From assembly GCF_004353905.1 (NCBI RefSeq), contig NZ_SMOD01000017.1, forward strand, positions 62,001-126,000: a DNA stretch of 64,000 bases. Direction: 5' to 3'. Made by a program: the position numbers and the translations under genes. Below the pieces are notes generated by a model. That model saw nothing but the letters and a program-made list of their open reading frames with translations. It did no database searches and was not told the origin of the DNA. This stretch comes from Paraburkholderia guartelaensis (GTDB lineage Bacteria > Pseudomonadota > Gammaproteobacteria > Burkholderiales > Burkholderiaceae). Of this stretch, positions 34,127 through 42,733 are shown piece after piece (within the stretch, counting starts at the first letter, position 1; every line of letters begins with the position of its first letter).

Positions 34127-35053
34127 ATGTCAGCCCTCTCTTCACATCGCGCGGGCACGCCGGCGCAGGCCGGCGAATCGACGGCCCAGCTCGCCACCGC
34201 AACGGCGCTGCCGCGCGTGCCGCCGTTGCTGCTGCTCGCGCCGATCCTCGCGTTTCTCGCCGTATTGATCGCGGCGGCGCTCGCCGTGCTGCGCATGAGC
34301 TTCGGTGTGCCAGGCAATGAGTGGCATGCCTTCACGCTGCAAAATTACGTCGACCTCGGGGACGCCTACTTCCTGCGCTCGCTCTGGCTGACCTTGCGCC
34401 TTGCCTTCCAGAGCATGATCGTTGCGGTCGTGCTGGCGATTCCCGTAGCGCTCGCTATGGCACGTACGCAGTCGCGCACCGCGCGGCGCCTCCTGCTGGC
34501 CGGCGTGCTGCTGCCGCTGCTGGTCAACCTGCTGCTGCAGGGCTACGGGTGGCTCGTGATGCTGGGGCCGGCGGGCCTCGTCAATCACGTGTTCATGGCC
34601 ACCGGCCTGATCGGGCGTCCGGTGTTGTGGCTGTATCGCGAGAACGGCGTGCTGCTCGGACTGATTCAAACGGCCTTTCCGCTCGCCGTGCTTCCCATCT
34701 CGAGCGCGATGCGCGCGGTGTCGCGTTCGTACGAAGAGGCGGCGGCTACCCTCGGCGCGAGCCGCTGGCAGACGCTGCGCCACGTGATGCTGCCGCTGGC
34801 GATGCCCGGCATCGTCTCGGGCGCGTTGCTCGTGTTCGCCTATAACGCGAGCGCGTTTGCGGTGCCATTGCTGCTGGGCGGACGCCGCGTGCCGATGCTC
34901 GCCGTGCTCGTGCACGATCAGGTCGCGCCGTTGCTGAACTGGCCGGCCGCGTCTGCCTCGGGTGTCGTTCTGATGGCCGCGACGCTTGCGGTGATGGCCA
35001 TCTCGCAACGGCTGGTGCGCAACCTGCAACGCCACGCGGAGTCCCGCTCATGA
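34127..35053 (+). CDS. polyamine-type ABC importer permease 1 (PotB/PotH type)
   Basis: This 308-residue permease has six hydrophobic helices. Family features are NYVDLGDAYFLRSLWLTLRL, the gate segment LLQGYGWLVMLGPAGLVN and the coupling loop EEAAATLGASRWQTLRHVML. It begins five bases after the binding-protein stop and ends in a four-base overlap with the second permease, showing one operon. Confidence 0.87.
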   Translation: MSALSSHRAGTPAQAGESTAQLATATALPRVPPLLLLAPILAFLAVLIAAALAVLRMSFGVPGNEWHAFTLQNYVDLGDAYFLRSLWLTLRLAFQSMIVAVVLAIPVALAMARTQSRTARRLLLAGVLLPLLVNLLLQGYGWLVMLGPAGLVNHVFMATGLIGRPVLWLYRENGVLLGLIQTAFPLAVLPISSAMRAVSRSYEEAAATLGASRWQTLRHVMLPLAMPGIVSGALLVFAYNASAFAVPLLLGGRRVPMLAVLVHDQVAPLLNWPAASASGVVLMAATLAVMAISQRLVRNLQRHAESRS

Positions 35054-35892
35054 ATGCCTTGCGTATTCCCCTGACGATGCCCGGCCGCCTCAGCCGCGTG
35101 ACCGGATGGTGCGCGACGATCGTGCTCTTTCTCGCCGCGCTGCCGATTCTGACGATGATCACAATGTCGTTCGGCAATTCGGACACGCTCGAATTTCCGC
35201 CACAGAGCTTCGGCTTGCACTGGTATCGGGCCGCATGGCACACCTTCGTGTCGCCCGATGCGAGCGACGTGCTGTCCATGGGCACCGCGCTCACGACGAG
35301 CCTCATCGTCGCTGTCTCGACGATGTTCATCGCCACCGCCGTCTCGGTGCCCGCTGCCTACGCGCTCTCGCGCTACCGCTTTCGCGGCAAGGCCGTGATC
35401 GAGCAACTGGTCGCGTTGCCGCTCGTCTATCCGCTCGTGATGCTGGGGCTTTCGCTGCTGCTCGTTTTCAATGTGCTCCCAGTGGAGCTGGGCGTGGGGC
35501 GGCTCGTCATTGCGCACGTGATCCTGGCGCTGCCGTTCACGGTGAAGAACTGCGCGGCATCGGTTGCGTCGATCGGACCCGAGTTCGAGGAAGCCGCCTG
35601 CGTGATGGGTGCGAGCCCGCGGCGTGCGCTCGTCGACGTCGTGCTGCCGCTCATGCGCCCGGGCATTCTCGCCGGCATGCTGTTCGCGTTCATCATTTCG
35701 TTTAACGAATTCACGGTGACGTTCTTCCTCTACGGCATCAACACGATGACGCTGCCTGTCTGGCTCTACAGCCGCACCGTTTCGTCGCTCGACCCAACCG
35801 TGTTTTCTTTCGCGGTCTTCATCGTGCTGATCGACTTTGCCTTGATCTGGCTGCTCGAAAAGCTCGTCGGCGACGCAGGCGTGGCGCTCTGA
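35050..35892 (+). CDS. polyamine-type ABC importer permease 2 (PotC/PotI type)
   Basis: This 280-residue permease has six helices and the coupling motif EEAACVMGASPRRALVDVVL. AAYALSRYRFRGKAVIEQLV and FIISFNEFTVTFFLYG are typical of PotC/PotI proteins. Its ATG overlaps the stop of permease 1 (ATGA). It should heterodimerise with permease 1. Confidence 0.87.
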   Translation: MNALRIPLTMPGRLSRVTGWCATIVLFLAALPILTMITMSFGNSDTLEFPPQSFGLHWYRAAWHTFVSPDASDVLSMGTALTTSLIVAVSTMFIATAVSVPAAYALSRYRFRGKAVIEQLVALPLVYPLVMLGLSLLLVFNVLPVELGVGRLVIAHVILALPFTVKNCAASVASIGPEFEEAACVMGASPRRALVDVVLPLMRPGILAGMLFAFIISFNEFTVTFFLYGINTMTLPVWLYSRTVSSLDPTVFSFAVFIVLIDFALIWLLEKLVGDAGVAL

Positions 35893-35933
35893 TCGCCGCC
35901 TCTCACGCGGTCCCCGGGCACAAAGGAACTCTC

Positions 35934-37007
35934 ATGACTCATCTGTCTTTGCAGGCCATCACCAAGCGCTTTCACAACGCGTTCGCGGTCGACCACGTCG
36001 ATCTCAACGTTCCGGACGGCAAGCTGGTGTGTTTTCTCGGGCCGTCCGGCTGCGGCAAGACAACCCTGCTGCGTATCATCGCGGGCCTGGAGACGCCGAC
36101 TTCCGGATCGGTGATGTTCGCGGGGCGCGACCTCACGCAGGTGCCGGCCAACCGGCGCGACTTCGGCATGGTGTTTCAGTCGCTTGCGCTGTTCCCGCAT
36201 ATGACCGTTGCAGCGAATGTCGCCTATCCGCTGCGTTTGCGCGGTGTCGACAAGCGCGCACAAGCGAAGCGCGTGGCCGAACTGCTCGAACTGATCCAGC
36301 TTCCGCACATGGCGGACCGGCCCGTTACGCAGCTTTCCGGCGGCCAGCGCCAGCGCGTGGCGATTGCGCGTGCGATTGCCTCGTCGCCGAAACTGCTGCT
36401 GCTCGACGAGCCGCTCTCGGCGCTCGACGCGAAGCTGCGTGAAGCGATGCAGGTCGAGATTCGCCTGCTGCAACAGCGGCTTGGCATCACGACGATCATG
36501 GTCACGCATGACCAGCGCGAAGCGATGACGATGGCCGACGAGATCGTCGTGATGCAGAAAGGGCGCATCGCCCAGGTCGGCAGGCCGCTCGACATTTACC
36601 GCGATCCCGTGAATGAATTCGTGGCGGACTTCATCGGCCTCGGCAACATCCTGCCCGTGACGCTCGAAGCCGATGCCGGCGTCGCGCTGCCGGGCGGCCA
36701 GCGGATCGCCGTCAATGCCGCGATGCGCCCGCCGGAGCGCTCGGGCGACATCCGCCTGCTGATTCGCCCGGAAGACGTGTGTGTGCGGCCCATGACGGCG
36801 AGTCCCGGCCCGAACGTCGTCGCCGGCAAGGTGACGTTTGTTCGCGACGTGGGCGCGCAGATCGAAGCGACGATCGATTGCGACGGCTTCACGCTCACTG
36901 CCGCCACCACGCCTCGCGAGACGCCGGACCTCGAAGTGGGGCGCCCCGTGCTCGCCGAGATGCCGGCCCACGCGTGCAGGCTGATTCCGGCACATACCGC
37001 GCACTGA
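35934..37007 (+). CDS. polyamine-type ABC importer ATPase (PotA/PotG type)
   Basis: This 357-residue ATPase has Walker A GPSGCGKTT, Q-loop MVFQSLALFPHMTV, signature LSGGQRQRVAIARAI and Walker B LLLLDEPLSALDAKLRE. A C-terminal TOBE domain follows (IRLLIRPEDVCVRPM). It completes the binding protein-permease-permease-ATPase set started at 33024. Confidence 0.9.
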   Translation: MTHLSLQAITKRFHNAFAVDHVDLNVPDGKLVCFLGPSGCGKTTLLRIIAGLETPTSGSVMFAGRDLTQVPANRRDFGMVFQSLALFPHMTVAANVAYPLRLRGVDKRAQAKRVAELLELIQLPHMADRPVTQLSGGQRQRVAIARAIASSPKLLLLDEPLSALDAKLREAMQVEIRLLQQRLGITTIMVTHDQREAMTMADEIVVMQKGRIAQVGRPLDIYRDPVNEFVADFIGLGNILPVTLEADAGVALPGGQRIAVNAAMRPPERSGDIRLLIRPEDVCVRPMTASPGPNVVAGKVTFVRDVGAQIEATIDCDGFTLTAATTPRETPDLEVGRPVLAEMPAHACRLIPAHTAH

Positions 37008-37063
37008 AATTTCGCGTTGAATTTTTTTACCCCCAAAGAAGCAGCTGGAAGGAGACATCCGTC

Positions 37064-37888
37064 ATGAACACCACTCACGTCACCACGAACCCCATGCAGC
37101 GCCTCGCGGCTCGCACCATCGCAACCTTCGCGCTGGCCGGCATGGTCGGCCTCAGCGCATTCGCACCGCTCGCGCACGCGGACGCGCTAGACACGATTGC
37201 GAAATCGGGCGTCGTGCGTGTTGGCGTATTCGAGGACTATCCGCCGTTTGGATCGATCGGACCCGACATGAAGCCGCAGGGCTACGACATCGACGTGGCC
37301 AATCTGATCGGCAAGGCCCTGAATGCGAAGGTCGAACTCGTGCAGGTGACGGGCGACAACCGCATGGCCTATCTGGCGGATCACAAGGCGGACATGCTGC
37401 TTTCAGTTGGCCAGACGCCCGAGCGCGCGAAGGTCATCGACTTCTCGCAGCCGTATGCGCCGTACTATCTCGCGGTATTCGGTCCGAAATCGCTGGCGGT
37501 GAAGAATGCCGGCGATCTGGCTGGCAAGACGGTCGCCGTTGCACGCGGCACGCTCGAAGATCTGAGTGTGTCCAAGGTGGCGCCGCCCTCCGCGGTCATC
37601 AAGCGCTTTGACGACCCGAACGGCGCGATTTCCGCATTCCTGTCCGGTCAGGCCCAACTGCTCGTGGTTGGCAATGACGTTGGCGCGACCATCATGGCCC
37701 GTCATCCCGCCAACGATCCTGAGCAGAAGTTCTCGTTGTTCAGCTCGCCAGATCACGTGGGCCTGAACAAGAACGAGCCGCGCCTGAAGCAGAAGGTCGA
37801 TGACGCCATCGCGGCCGCAAAGAAGGACGGCTCGATGAACGCTATCTCGCTCAAATGGCTGCGTGCTCCGCTGCCGGCCAGTCTTTGA
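37064..37888 (+). CDS. polar amino-acid ABC importer binding protein (family 3), second system
   Basis: This 274-residue family 3 binding protein has a long signal peptide ending near FAPLAHA (residue 43). The mature protein has RVGVFEDYPPFGSIGPDMKP, GYDIDVANLIGKALNAKVEL and IDFSQPYAPYYLAVFG, like basic or polar amino-acid binders. GGAAGGAGAC precedes the ATG. It heads a four-gene importer (binding protein, two permeases, ATPase) placed between the polyamine-type importer and a LysR gene. Confidence 0.88.
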   Translation: MNTTHVTTNPMQRLAARTIATFALAGMVGLSAFAPLAHADALDTIAKSGVVRVGVFEDYPPFGSIGPDMKPQGYDIDVANLIGKALNAKVELVQVTGDNRMAYLADHKADMLLSVGQTPERAKVIDFSQPYAPYYLAVFGPKSLAVKNAGDLAGKTVAVARGTLEDLSVSKVAPPSAVIKRFDDPNGAISAFLSGQAQLLVVGNDVGATIMARHPANDPEQKFSLFSSPDHVGLNKNEPRLKQKVDDAIAAAKKDGSMNAISLKWLRAPLPASL

Positions 37889-37931
37889 TGGGCTCCGGCT
37901 CCCGCTTACCTGAACGACTGACGGCGCAGCG

Positions 37932-38690
37932 ATGACTTACACATTCGACTTTAGTGACTTCGGTCTTTACGCGGGCATGCTCGCGCGCGGCGTGGAAGTG
38001 ACGCTCGGCCTGACGGCGGTCTCGACCGTGCTGGGCGGCCTGCTCGGCATTGCGGGCGCGAGCCTTGCCGTCGCGGGCCCGAGGTGGGTGCGCGCGCTGG
38101 TGGCGTCCTACGTCGAGCTGATCCGCAATACGCCTTTTCTCGTGCAGCTTTTCTTCGTGTTTTTCGGGCTGCCGGGTCTGGGCGTGCAGATCAACGAGAT
38201 GCAGGCGGCGGTACTGGCGATGACCGTGAATCTGGGGGCCTACGCGACCGAGATCGTGCGCGCCGGCATCGATTCGATCCCTCGCGGCCAGCGCCAGGCT
38301 GCCATGGCGCTCGGCTTGCAGGGGCGGCAGGTTTTCCGCCATGTCGTGCTGCCCCAGGCGCTCGCCAACGTCTTCCCGGCGCTGCTGGGCCAGGTGCTGA
38401 TCGTGATGCTCGGCTCGGCCGTCGTCTCGCAGATCTCCGTGCCCGACCTGACGTACGCAGCCAACTTCATCCAGTCGCGCAACTTCCGCTCGTTCGAGAG
38501 CTACGTGATCGTCACGGTGATCTATCTCCTGCTGTCGATCGTGCTGCGGCTGCTCATCAACCGGCTCGGCAAGGGCCTCTTCGCCGGACGCACGGCACGC
38601 GGCGCCGGCGCCTCGCGCACAACCCTGCGCGCGTGGTTTTCCGGTCGCGCCCGCATGGCGGCATCCGGCCTTTCGAAGGAGCGTCCGTAA
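37932..38690 (+). CDS. polar amino-acid ABC importer permease A (HisM/GltK type)
   Basis: This 252-residue permease contains YVELIRNTPFLVQLFFVFFG and the coupling region GQRQAAMALGLQGRQVFRHV, both standard for the HisMQ/GltJK family. It overlaps the next permease by one base (TAATG). It has a hydrophilic Arg/Ala-rich tail after the last helix. Confidence 0.88.
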   Translation: MTYTFDFSDFGLYAGMLARGVEVTLGLTAVSTVLGGLLGIAGASLAVAGPRWVRALVASYVELIRNTPFLVQLFFVFFGLPGLGVQINEMQAAVLAMTVNLGAYATEIVRAGIDSIPRGQRQAAMALGLQGRQVFRHVVLPQALANVFPALLGQVLIVMLGSAVVSQISVPDLTYAANFIQSRNFRSFESYVIVTVIYLLLSIVLRLLINRLGKGLFAGRTARGAGASRTTLRAWFSGRARMAASGLSKERP

Positions 38691-39346
38691 TGGTCGAGTT
38701 CACTCTCTGGGATATCGCGCGCAATCTGCTGCTGGCCGCGCGCTGGACCGTTCTGCTTTCGCTTTGCGCGTTCGTTGGAGGCGGCATCGCGGGGCTCGTG
38801 CTGCTGGCGATGCGCGTGTCGCCGTTGGCCTGGCTGCGCCGCATCGCCGTGCTGTACGTCGAACTGTTCCAAGGCACGCCACTGCTGATGCAGCTCTTTC
38901 TCGCGTTCTTCGGGCTGCCGCTCGTGGGAATCGAAGTGTCGCCGTGGCTGGCCGCAACGGTGACGCTCACGCTGTACACGAGCGCCTACCTGGCCGACAT
39001 CTGGCGCGGGTGCGTCGAAGCCGTGCCACGAGGGCAGTGGAGCGCCGCGGCCAGCCTCGGCATGACATGGCCTCAGCAACTGCGTTACGTCGTCTGGCCG
39101 CAGGCATGGAAGATCGCCGTGCCGCCCACGGTTGGCTTTCTCGTGCAGGTGGTGAAGAGTACGGCGCTCACGTCGATCATCGGCCTGACCGAGCTGACCA
39201 AGACCGGAACCATGATCACGAACGCCGTGTTTCGTCCGTTCCCGATCTACGCGATGGTCGCGCTGCTGTACTTCGCGATGTGCTTTCCGCTCACGTGGTA
39301 CGCGCGCGTGCTCGAAGGCCGCTACCAGCGTGCCCGTCACCGCTGA
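38690..39346 (+). CDS. polar amino-acid ABC importer permease B (HisQ/GltJ type)
   Basis: This 218-residue permease contains YVELFQGTPLLMQLFLAFFG and the coupling region GQWSAAASLGMTWPQQLRYV. It begins on the last base of the permease A stop codon, suggesting tight coupling. With permease A it would form the heterodimeric channel. Confidence 0.88.
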   Translation: MVEFTLWDIARNLLLAARWTVLLSLCAFVGGGIAGLVLLAMRVSPLAWLRRIAVLYVELFQGTPLLMQLFLAFFGLPLVGIEVSPWLAATVTLTLYTSAYLADIWRGCVEAVPRGQWSAAASLGMTWPQQLRYVVWPQAWKIAVPPTVGFLVQVVKSTALTSIIGLTELTKTGTMITNAVFRPFPIYAMVALLYFAMCFPLTWYARVLEGRYQRARHR

Positions 39347-39385
39347 ACGCATGAACTTCAACGCTTTTCAGAAGCAGGTTTCCAC

Positions 39386-40111
39386 ATGATTACCATTAGC
39401 AACGTATCCAAGTGGTACGGTCAGTTCCAGGTGCTCACCGACTGCACGACGGAAGTGAAAAAAGGTGAAGTCGTCGTGGTATGCGGCCCCTCGGGCTCGG
39501 GAAAATCGACGCTCATCAAGACGGTCAACGGCCTCGAACCGTTTCAGAACGGCGAGATCATGATCAACGGCGAGTCGGTTGGCGACAGAAAGACCAATCT
39601 GTCGAAGCTGCGCTCGAAAGTGGGCATGGTCTTTCAGCATTTCGAACTCTTCCCGCATATGTCGATTACCGAAAACCTCACGCTCGCACAGGTGAAGGTG
39701 CTTGGCCGGCACAAGGACGAGGCCGCGCAAAAGGCCCTGGGGCTGCTGCATCGCGTCGGCTTGCGCGCGCATGCGGACAAGTTTCCCGCCCAGCTCTCCG
39801 GCGGTCAGCAGCAGCGTGTCGCAATCGCCCGCGCGTTGTCGATGGACCCGATCGCGATGCTGTTCGACGAGCCAACCTCGGCACTCGACCCGGAGATGAT
39901 CAACGAAGTGCTGGACGTGATGGTCGAACTCGCCCAGGAAGGCATGACGATGATGTGCGTCACGCACGAGATGGGCTTCGCGAAGAAGGTGGCGAATCGC
40001 GTGATCTTCATGGATCAGGGGTGTATTGTCGAAGACGATCTCAAGGAGGCGTTCTTTGCGCAGCCGAAGTCCAGCCGCGCGAAGGACTTTCTTTCAAAGA
40101 TCCTTCACTAG
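39386..40111 (+). CDS. polar amino-acid ABC importer ATPase (GlnQ/HisP type)
   Basis: This 241-residue ATPase has Walker A GPSGSGKST, the Q-loop MVFQHFELFPHMSI, signature LSGGQQQRVAIARAL and Walker B IAMLFDEPTSALDPEM. It completes the second amino-acid importer. It could also serve the ATPase-less binding protein/permease pair at 26732-28338, which is of the same family. Confidence 0.9.
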   Translation: MITISNVSKWYGQFQVLTDCTTEVKKGEVVVVCGPSGSGKSTLIKTVNGLEPFQNGEIMINGESVGDRKTNLSKLRSKVGMVFQHFELFPHMSITENLTLAQVKVLGRHKDEAAQKALGLLHRVGLRAHADKFPAQLSGGQQQRVAIARALSMDPIAMLFDEPTSALDPEMINEVLDVMVELAQEGMTMMCVTHEMGFAKKVANRVIFMDQGCIVEDDLKEAFFAQPKSSRAKDFLSKILH

Positions 40112-40143
40112 CCTGATTCCGTCAAACCGGAAACGCGAATCCC

Positions 40144-41040
40144 ATGCGACGCCTTCCTCCACTCAACGCACTGCAGGTATTCGAAGTGGTCGCGCGCCAC
40201 CGCAGCTTCACGTGTGCTGCAGAACACCTGTGTCTCACGCAGGGCGCGGTGAGCCGGCAGATCCTCTCGCTGGAGGACTACTACAAGTTTCCGCTTTTCA
40301 TCAGAGGAAAGAAGGGGCTCACGCTGACGACCGAAGGCGAAATGCTGCTGCCCGTCGTGAGGGAGGGCCTCGCGCGCATCGAGGAGACGTCGGCGCGCTT
40401 GACGCGGCAGCGCACCGATCTCGCCATGAAGGTGCCGACCTGCATCATGCGCTGGATGTTGCCGAGAATCATGCGGTTTCAGGGCGAGCACCCCGACTTG
40501 CTGGTGCAGATCACCGCAACCTGGCAGCATGACGTCGACTTCCAGGCCGAGCCGTTCGACGCCGCGATCATCTACGGCTCGTCCCCAGGCGCCGATGTTC
40601 ACGCGGTGCCGCTCTTCGACGAGCAGATTACGCCGGTCTGCGCGCCGGAACTGCTGAACAGCAAGCCGCTCGCACAGTTCGACGATCTCTCGCAATTCAC
40701 GCTGCTGCATCCGACGCGAGACCATCGCGACTGGAGACAGTGGCTCGATCAGGTTGGCGCGACCCAGGTAGACGCGAACATGGGACCGAGTTTCGAAACA
40801 CTCGATCTGGCGACGAACGCGGCCATGCAAGGCTTCGGCATCGCGATCGGCGACCGCACGCTGGTCGATGACGACCTCGTGGCGAAGCGGCTTGTCATGC
40901 CGTTCGACACGGTGATCGAAACGGGCGCGCGCTATTACTTTGTCTATCCCGAGTGCGTGGCGCATCAGCCGAAGGTAAAGCTCTTCAGCGAGTGGATGGC
41001 ACGGAATCACCAACCACAACCGGCGATTGCGCCGGTATAG
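40144..41040 (+). CDS. LysR-family transcriptional regulator (GcvA type)
   Basis: This 298-residue LysR regulator opens with LPPLNALQVFEVVARHRSFT and the helix-turn-helix CAAEHLCLTQGAVSRQI, the GcvA-subgroup start. The effector domain begins near residue 95 and includes PFDAAIIYGSSPGADVHAVP. It follows the ATPase gene by 32 bases in the same direction. It probably controls the guanidino/amino-acid genes to its left; effector unknown. Confidence 0.87.
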   Translation: MRRLPPLNALQVFEVVARHRSFTCAAEHLCLTQGAVSRQILSLEDYYKFPLFIRGKKGLTLTTEGEMLLPVVREGLARIEETSARLTRQRTDLAMKVPTCIMRWMLPRIMRFQGEHPDLLVQITATWQHDVDFQAEPFDAAIIYGSSPGADVHAVPLFDEQITPVCAPELLNSKPLAQFDDLSQFTLLHPTRDHRDWRQWLDQVGATQVDANMGPSFETLDLATNAAMQGFGIAIGDRTLVDDDLVAKRLVMPFDTVIETGARYYFVYPECVAHQPKVKLFSEWMARNHQPQPAIAPV

Positions 41041-41054
41041 CAACCGTCAGGCGA

Positions 41055-41080
41055 GCGGCGCACGCTCAAACCTGCGCCGC
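41055..41080. terminator. GC-rich hairpin at the convergent LysR/Na-Pi transporter ends
   Basis: GCGGCGCA (41055-41062) and TGCGCCGC (41073-41080) pair perfectly around a 10-base loop, overlapping the last codons of the leftward transporter gene. No T-run is evident; it may serve as a bidirectional stop. Confidence 0.35.
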
Positions 41081-42706
41081 CGCTTCGTCCGCTTTGTCGC
41101 GTTCCAGCAGGGGATAGGCGAGCGCGCAAATATGTGACTGGATGCGCACGAGATCGCGCAGCACGTCGAGGTGCAGCGAACTCGAGGCCAGGCTGTCCGG
41201 CTGGCCTTCGCGCAGCCGTTCGAGGTGGCGTTCGCGCGTCGATCGTTCGAGTTGCCTCAGTGCCTGCTTGTCGGCGATGAGCTGCGCCGCGGTCTGCGTG
41301 CGCCCCGACACGAGCAGGGCCTGAGCGCGGCGAAAGCTGTCGATTACCGAGTCGTGCAGCATGCGCAGTTCTTCGGTGCCCTCGGCCGAAAAGCTCAGCT
41401 GCATCTTGATCTTCTTCTGTGCGATCTCGAGCAGATTCTTGTCGATGATGTCGCCGATATGCTCGAGATTGATCACCGCGGTCATGATGTCCGATGCCCA
41501 GCGCCGGTCCTCTTCGCTGAGCGGCTCGCGGGTCAGTTCGGTGACGTAGCGCTTGATCGCGTCGTGGAGCACGTCCACGGTGTCGTCGCGGCTCGCGATA
41601 TCGCTCACCGCGCGGCGGTCATTGGCAAGCAGCACCGGCACGCTCTCGCGCAGCATCGCCTCGACGATCTCGCTCATTCTGATCACTTCGCGCGCCGCGC
41701 ACGCTAGCGCCAGTGGCGGAGACTGCAGGGCGCTTTCGTCGAGGTAGCGCGGCGAGCACGCGTCGTCGCCCGCAGCGGGCGAGGGCATCATGCGCTCCAG
41801 CAGACGTGCTACCGGATCGAGCAGACCGATGAACACGACCGCGATGGCGACGTTCAGGCCCGTGTGAAAATCGGCAATCGTGCGGCTGGCGTCGCCGGGC
41901 AGCGTGTCGAGCAGGCGCGCGAGCGGCGAGCACACGGCGAGCAGCAGCACGCACACGCCGCCGCGCAGCAACAGGTTGCCGGCGGGCAGCCTGCGGCGGC
42001 TGAGGTCGTCCCCCTTCGCCGCCTCGAAATACGGATTGAGCGCGCTCCCGACGTTCGCGCCGAGCACCATCGCGATCGCGATGTCCAGAGGCACGGTATG
42101 CAGCTTCGCGAGCGACATCACGAACAACACGACCGGAATGCTCGAATGCGCGGCCCACGTGAGTACGCACGCCAGAGCGGCGTTGAGCACGGGCTCGCCG
42201 GACAGCGCGCCGAGCACCGTACGCAGCGCGGGCGCGTTTTCCGCGGGCTGCACCGTCGAGACGAGCAGCGTGAGCGCGAGCAGCATGAGCCCGAGCCCGA
42301 TCGATGCGCGGCCGATATCGCGGTTGCGCGAGCCCTTGCCCCTTTCGAACAGGGCCATGCCGATCAGCAGGCAGGCGGGCGAGATCCAGCTGAGATCGAG
42401 CGAGAACGCCTGCACGATCAGCGTCGAGCCCACGTTCGCGCCGAGCATCACGGCGAGTCCCGTCACCGATCCCATCAGACCGCGCGCCGCGAAGGACGAC
42501 GCGATCATGCCGGTCGCCGTACTGCTCTGCAGGGCGCCGGTGATCGCGAGTCCTGCACAGAATGCGTTGAAGCGGTTGCCGAGGCTCCTCGCCATAAAGC
42601 GCCGAAGCGAAGCCCCGAACGCGCGCATGAGTCCGGACTCGACCATGTGCAGGCCCCATGTGAGCAGCGCGACACCGCCCGCGAGATGAAGCACGATCAG
42701 GATCAT
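41066..42706 (-). CDS. Na/Pi cotransporter family protein with PhoU-like domain (YjbB/NptA type)
   Basis: This 546-residue membrane protein has two Na/Pi repeats, each with a QSS-like element (ITGALQSSTATGMIASSF and, less well kept, LTWAAHSSIPVVLFVMS), and a C-terminal cytosolic PhoU-like helical domain (about residues 350-530, LEHIGDIIDKNLLEIAQKKI). Family members include NptA importers; E. coli YjbB is reported to export phosphate. It is the last gene of the leftward AEP operon, after a 27-base gap and an AAGGGAGG site. Phosphonoacetate hydrolysis frees phosphate in the cell, so disposal of surplus phosphate is an attractive role. Direction of transport cannot be read from sequence. Confidence 0.85.
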   Translation of the reverse strand: MILIVLHLAGGVALLTWGLHMVESGLMRAFGASLRRFMARSLGNRFNAFCAGLAITGALQSSTATGMIASSFAARGLMGSVTGLAVMLGANVGSTLIVQAFSLDLSWISPACLLIGMALFERGKGSRNRDIGRASIGLGLMLLALTLLVSTVQPAENAPALRTVLGALSGEPVLNAALACVLTWAAHSSIPVVLFVMSLAKLHTVPLDIAIAMVLGANVGSALNPYFEAAKGDDLSRRRLPAGNLLLRGGVCVLLLAVCSPLARLLDTLPGDASRTIADFHTGLNVAIAVVFIGLLDPVARLLERMMPSPAAGDDACSPRYLDESALQSPPLALACAAREVIRMSEIVEAMLRESVPVLLANDRRAVSDIASRDDTVDVLHDAIKRYVTELTREPLSEEDRRWASDIMTAVINLEHIGDIIDKNLLEIAQKKIKMQLSFSAEGTEELRMLHDSVIDSFRRAQALLVSGRTQTAAQLIADKQALRQLERSTRERHLERLREGQPDSLASSSLHLDVLRDLVRIQSHICALAYPLLERDKADEAAAQV

Positions 42707-42733
42707 CCGGCGCCTCCCTTGTGTTGTTTTTGG

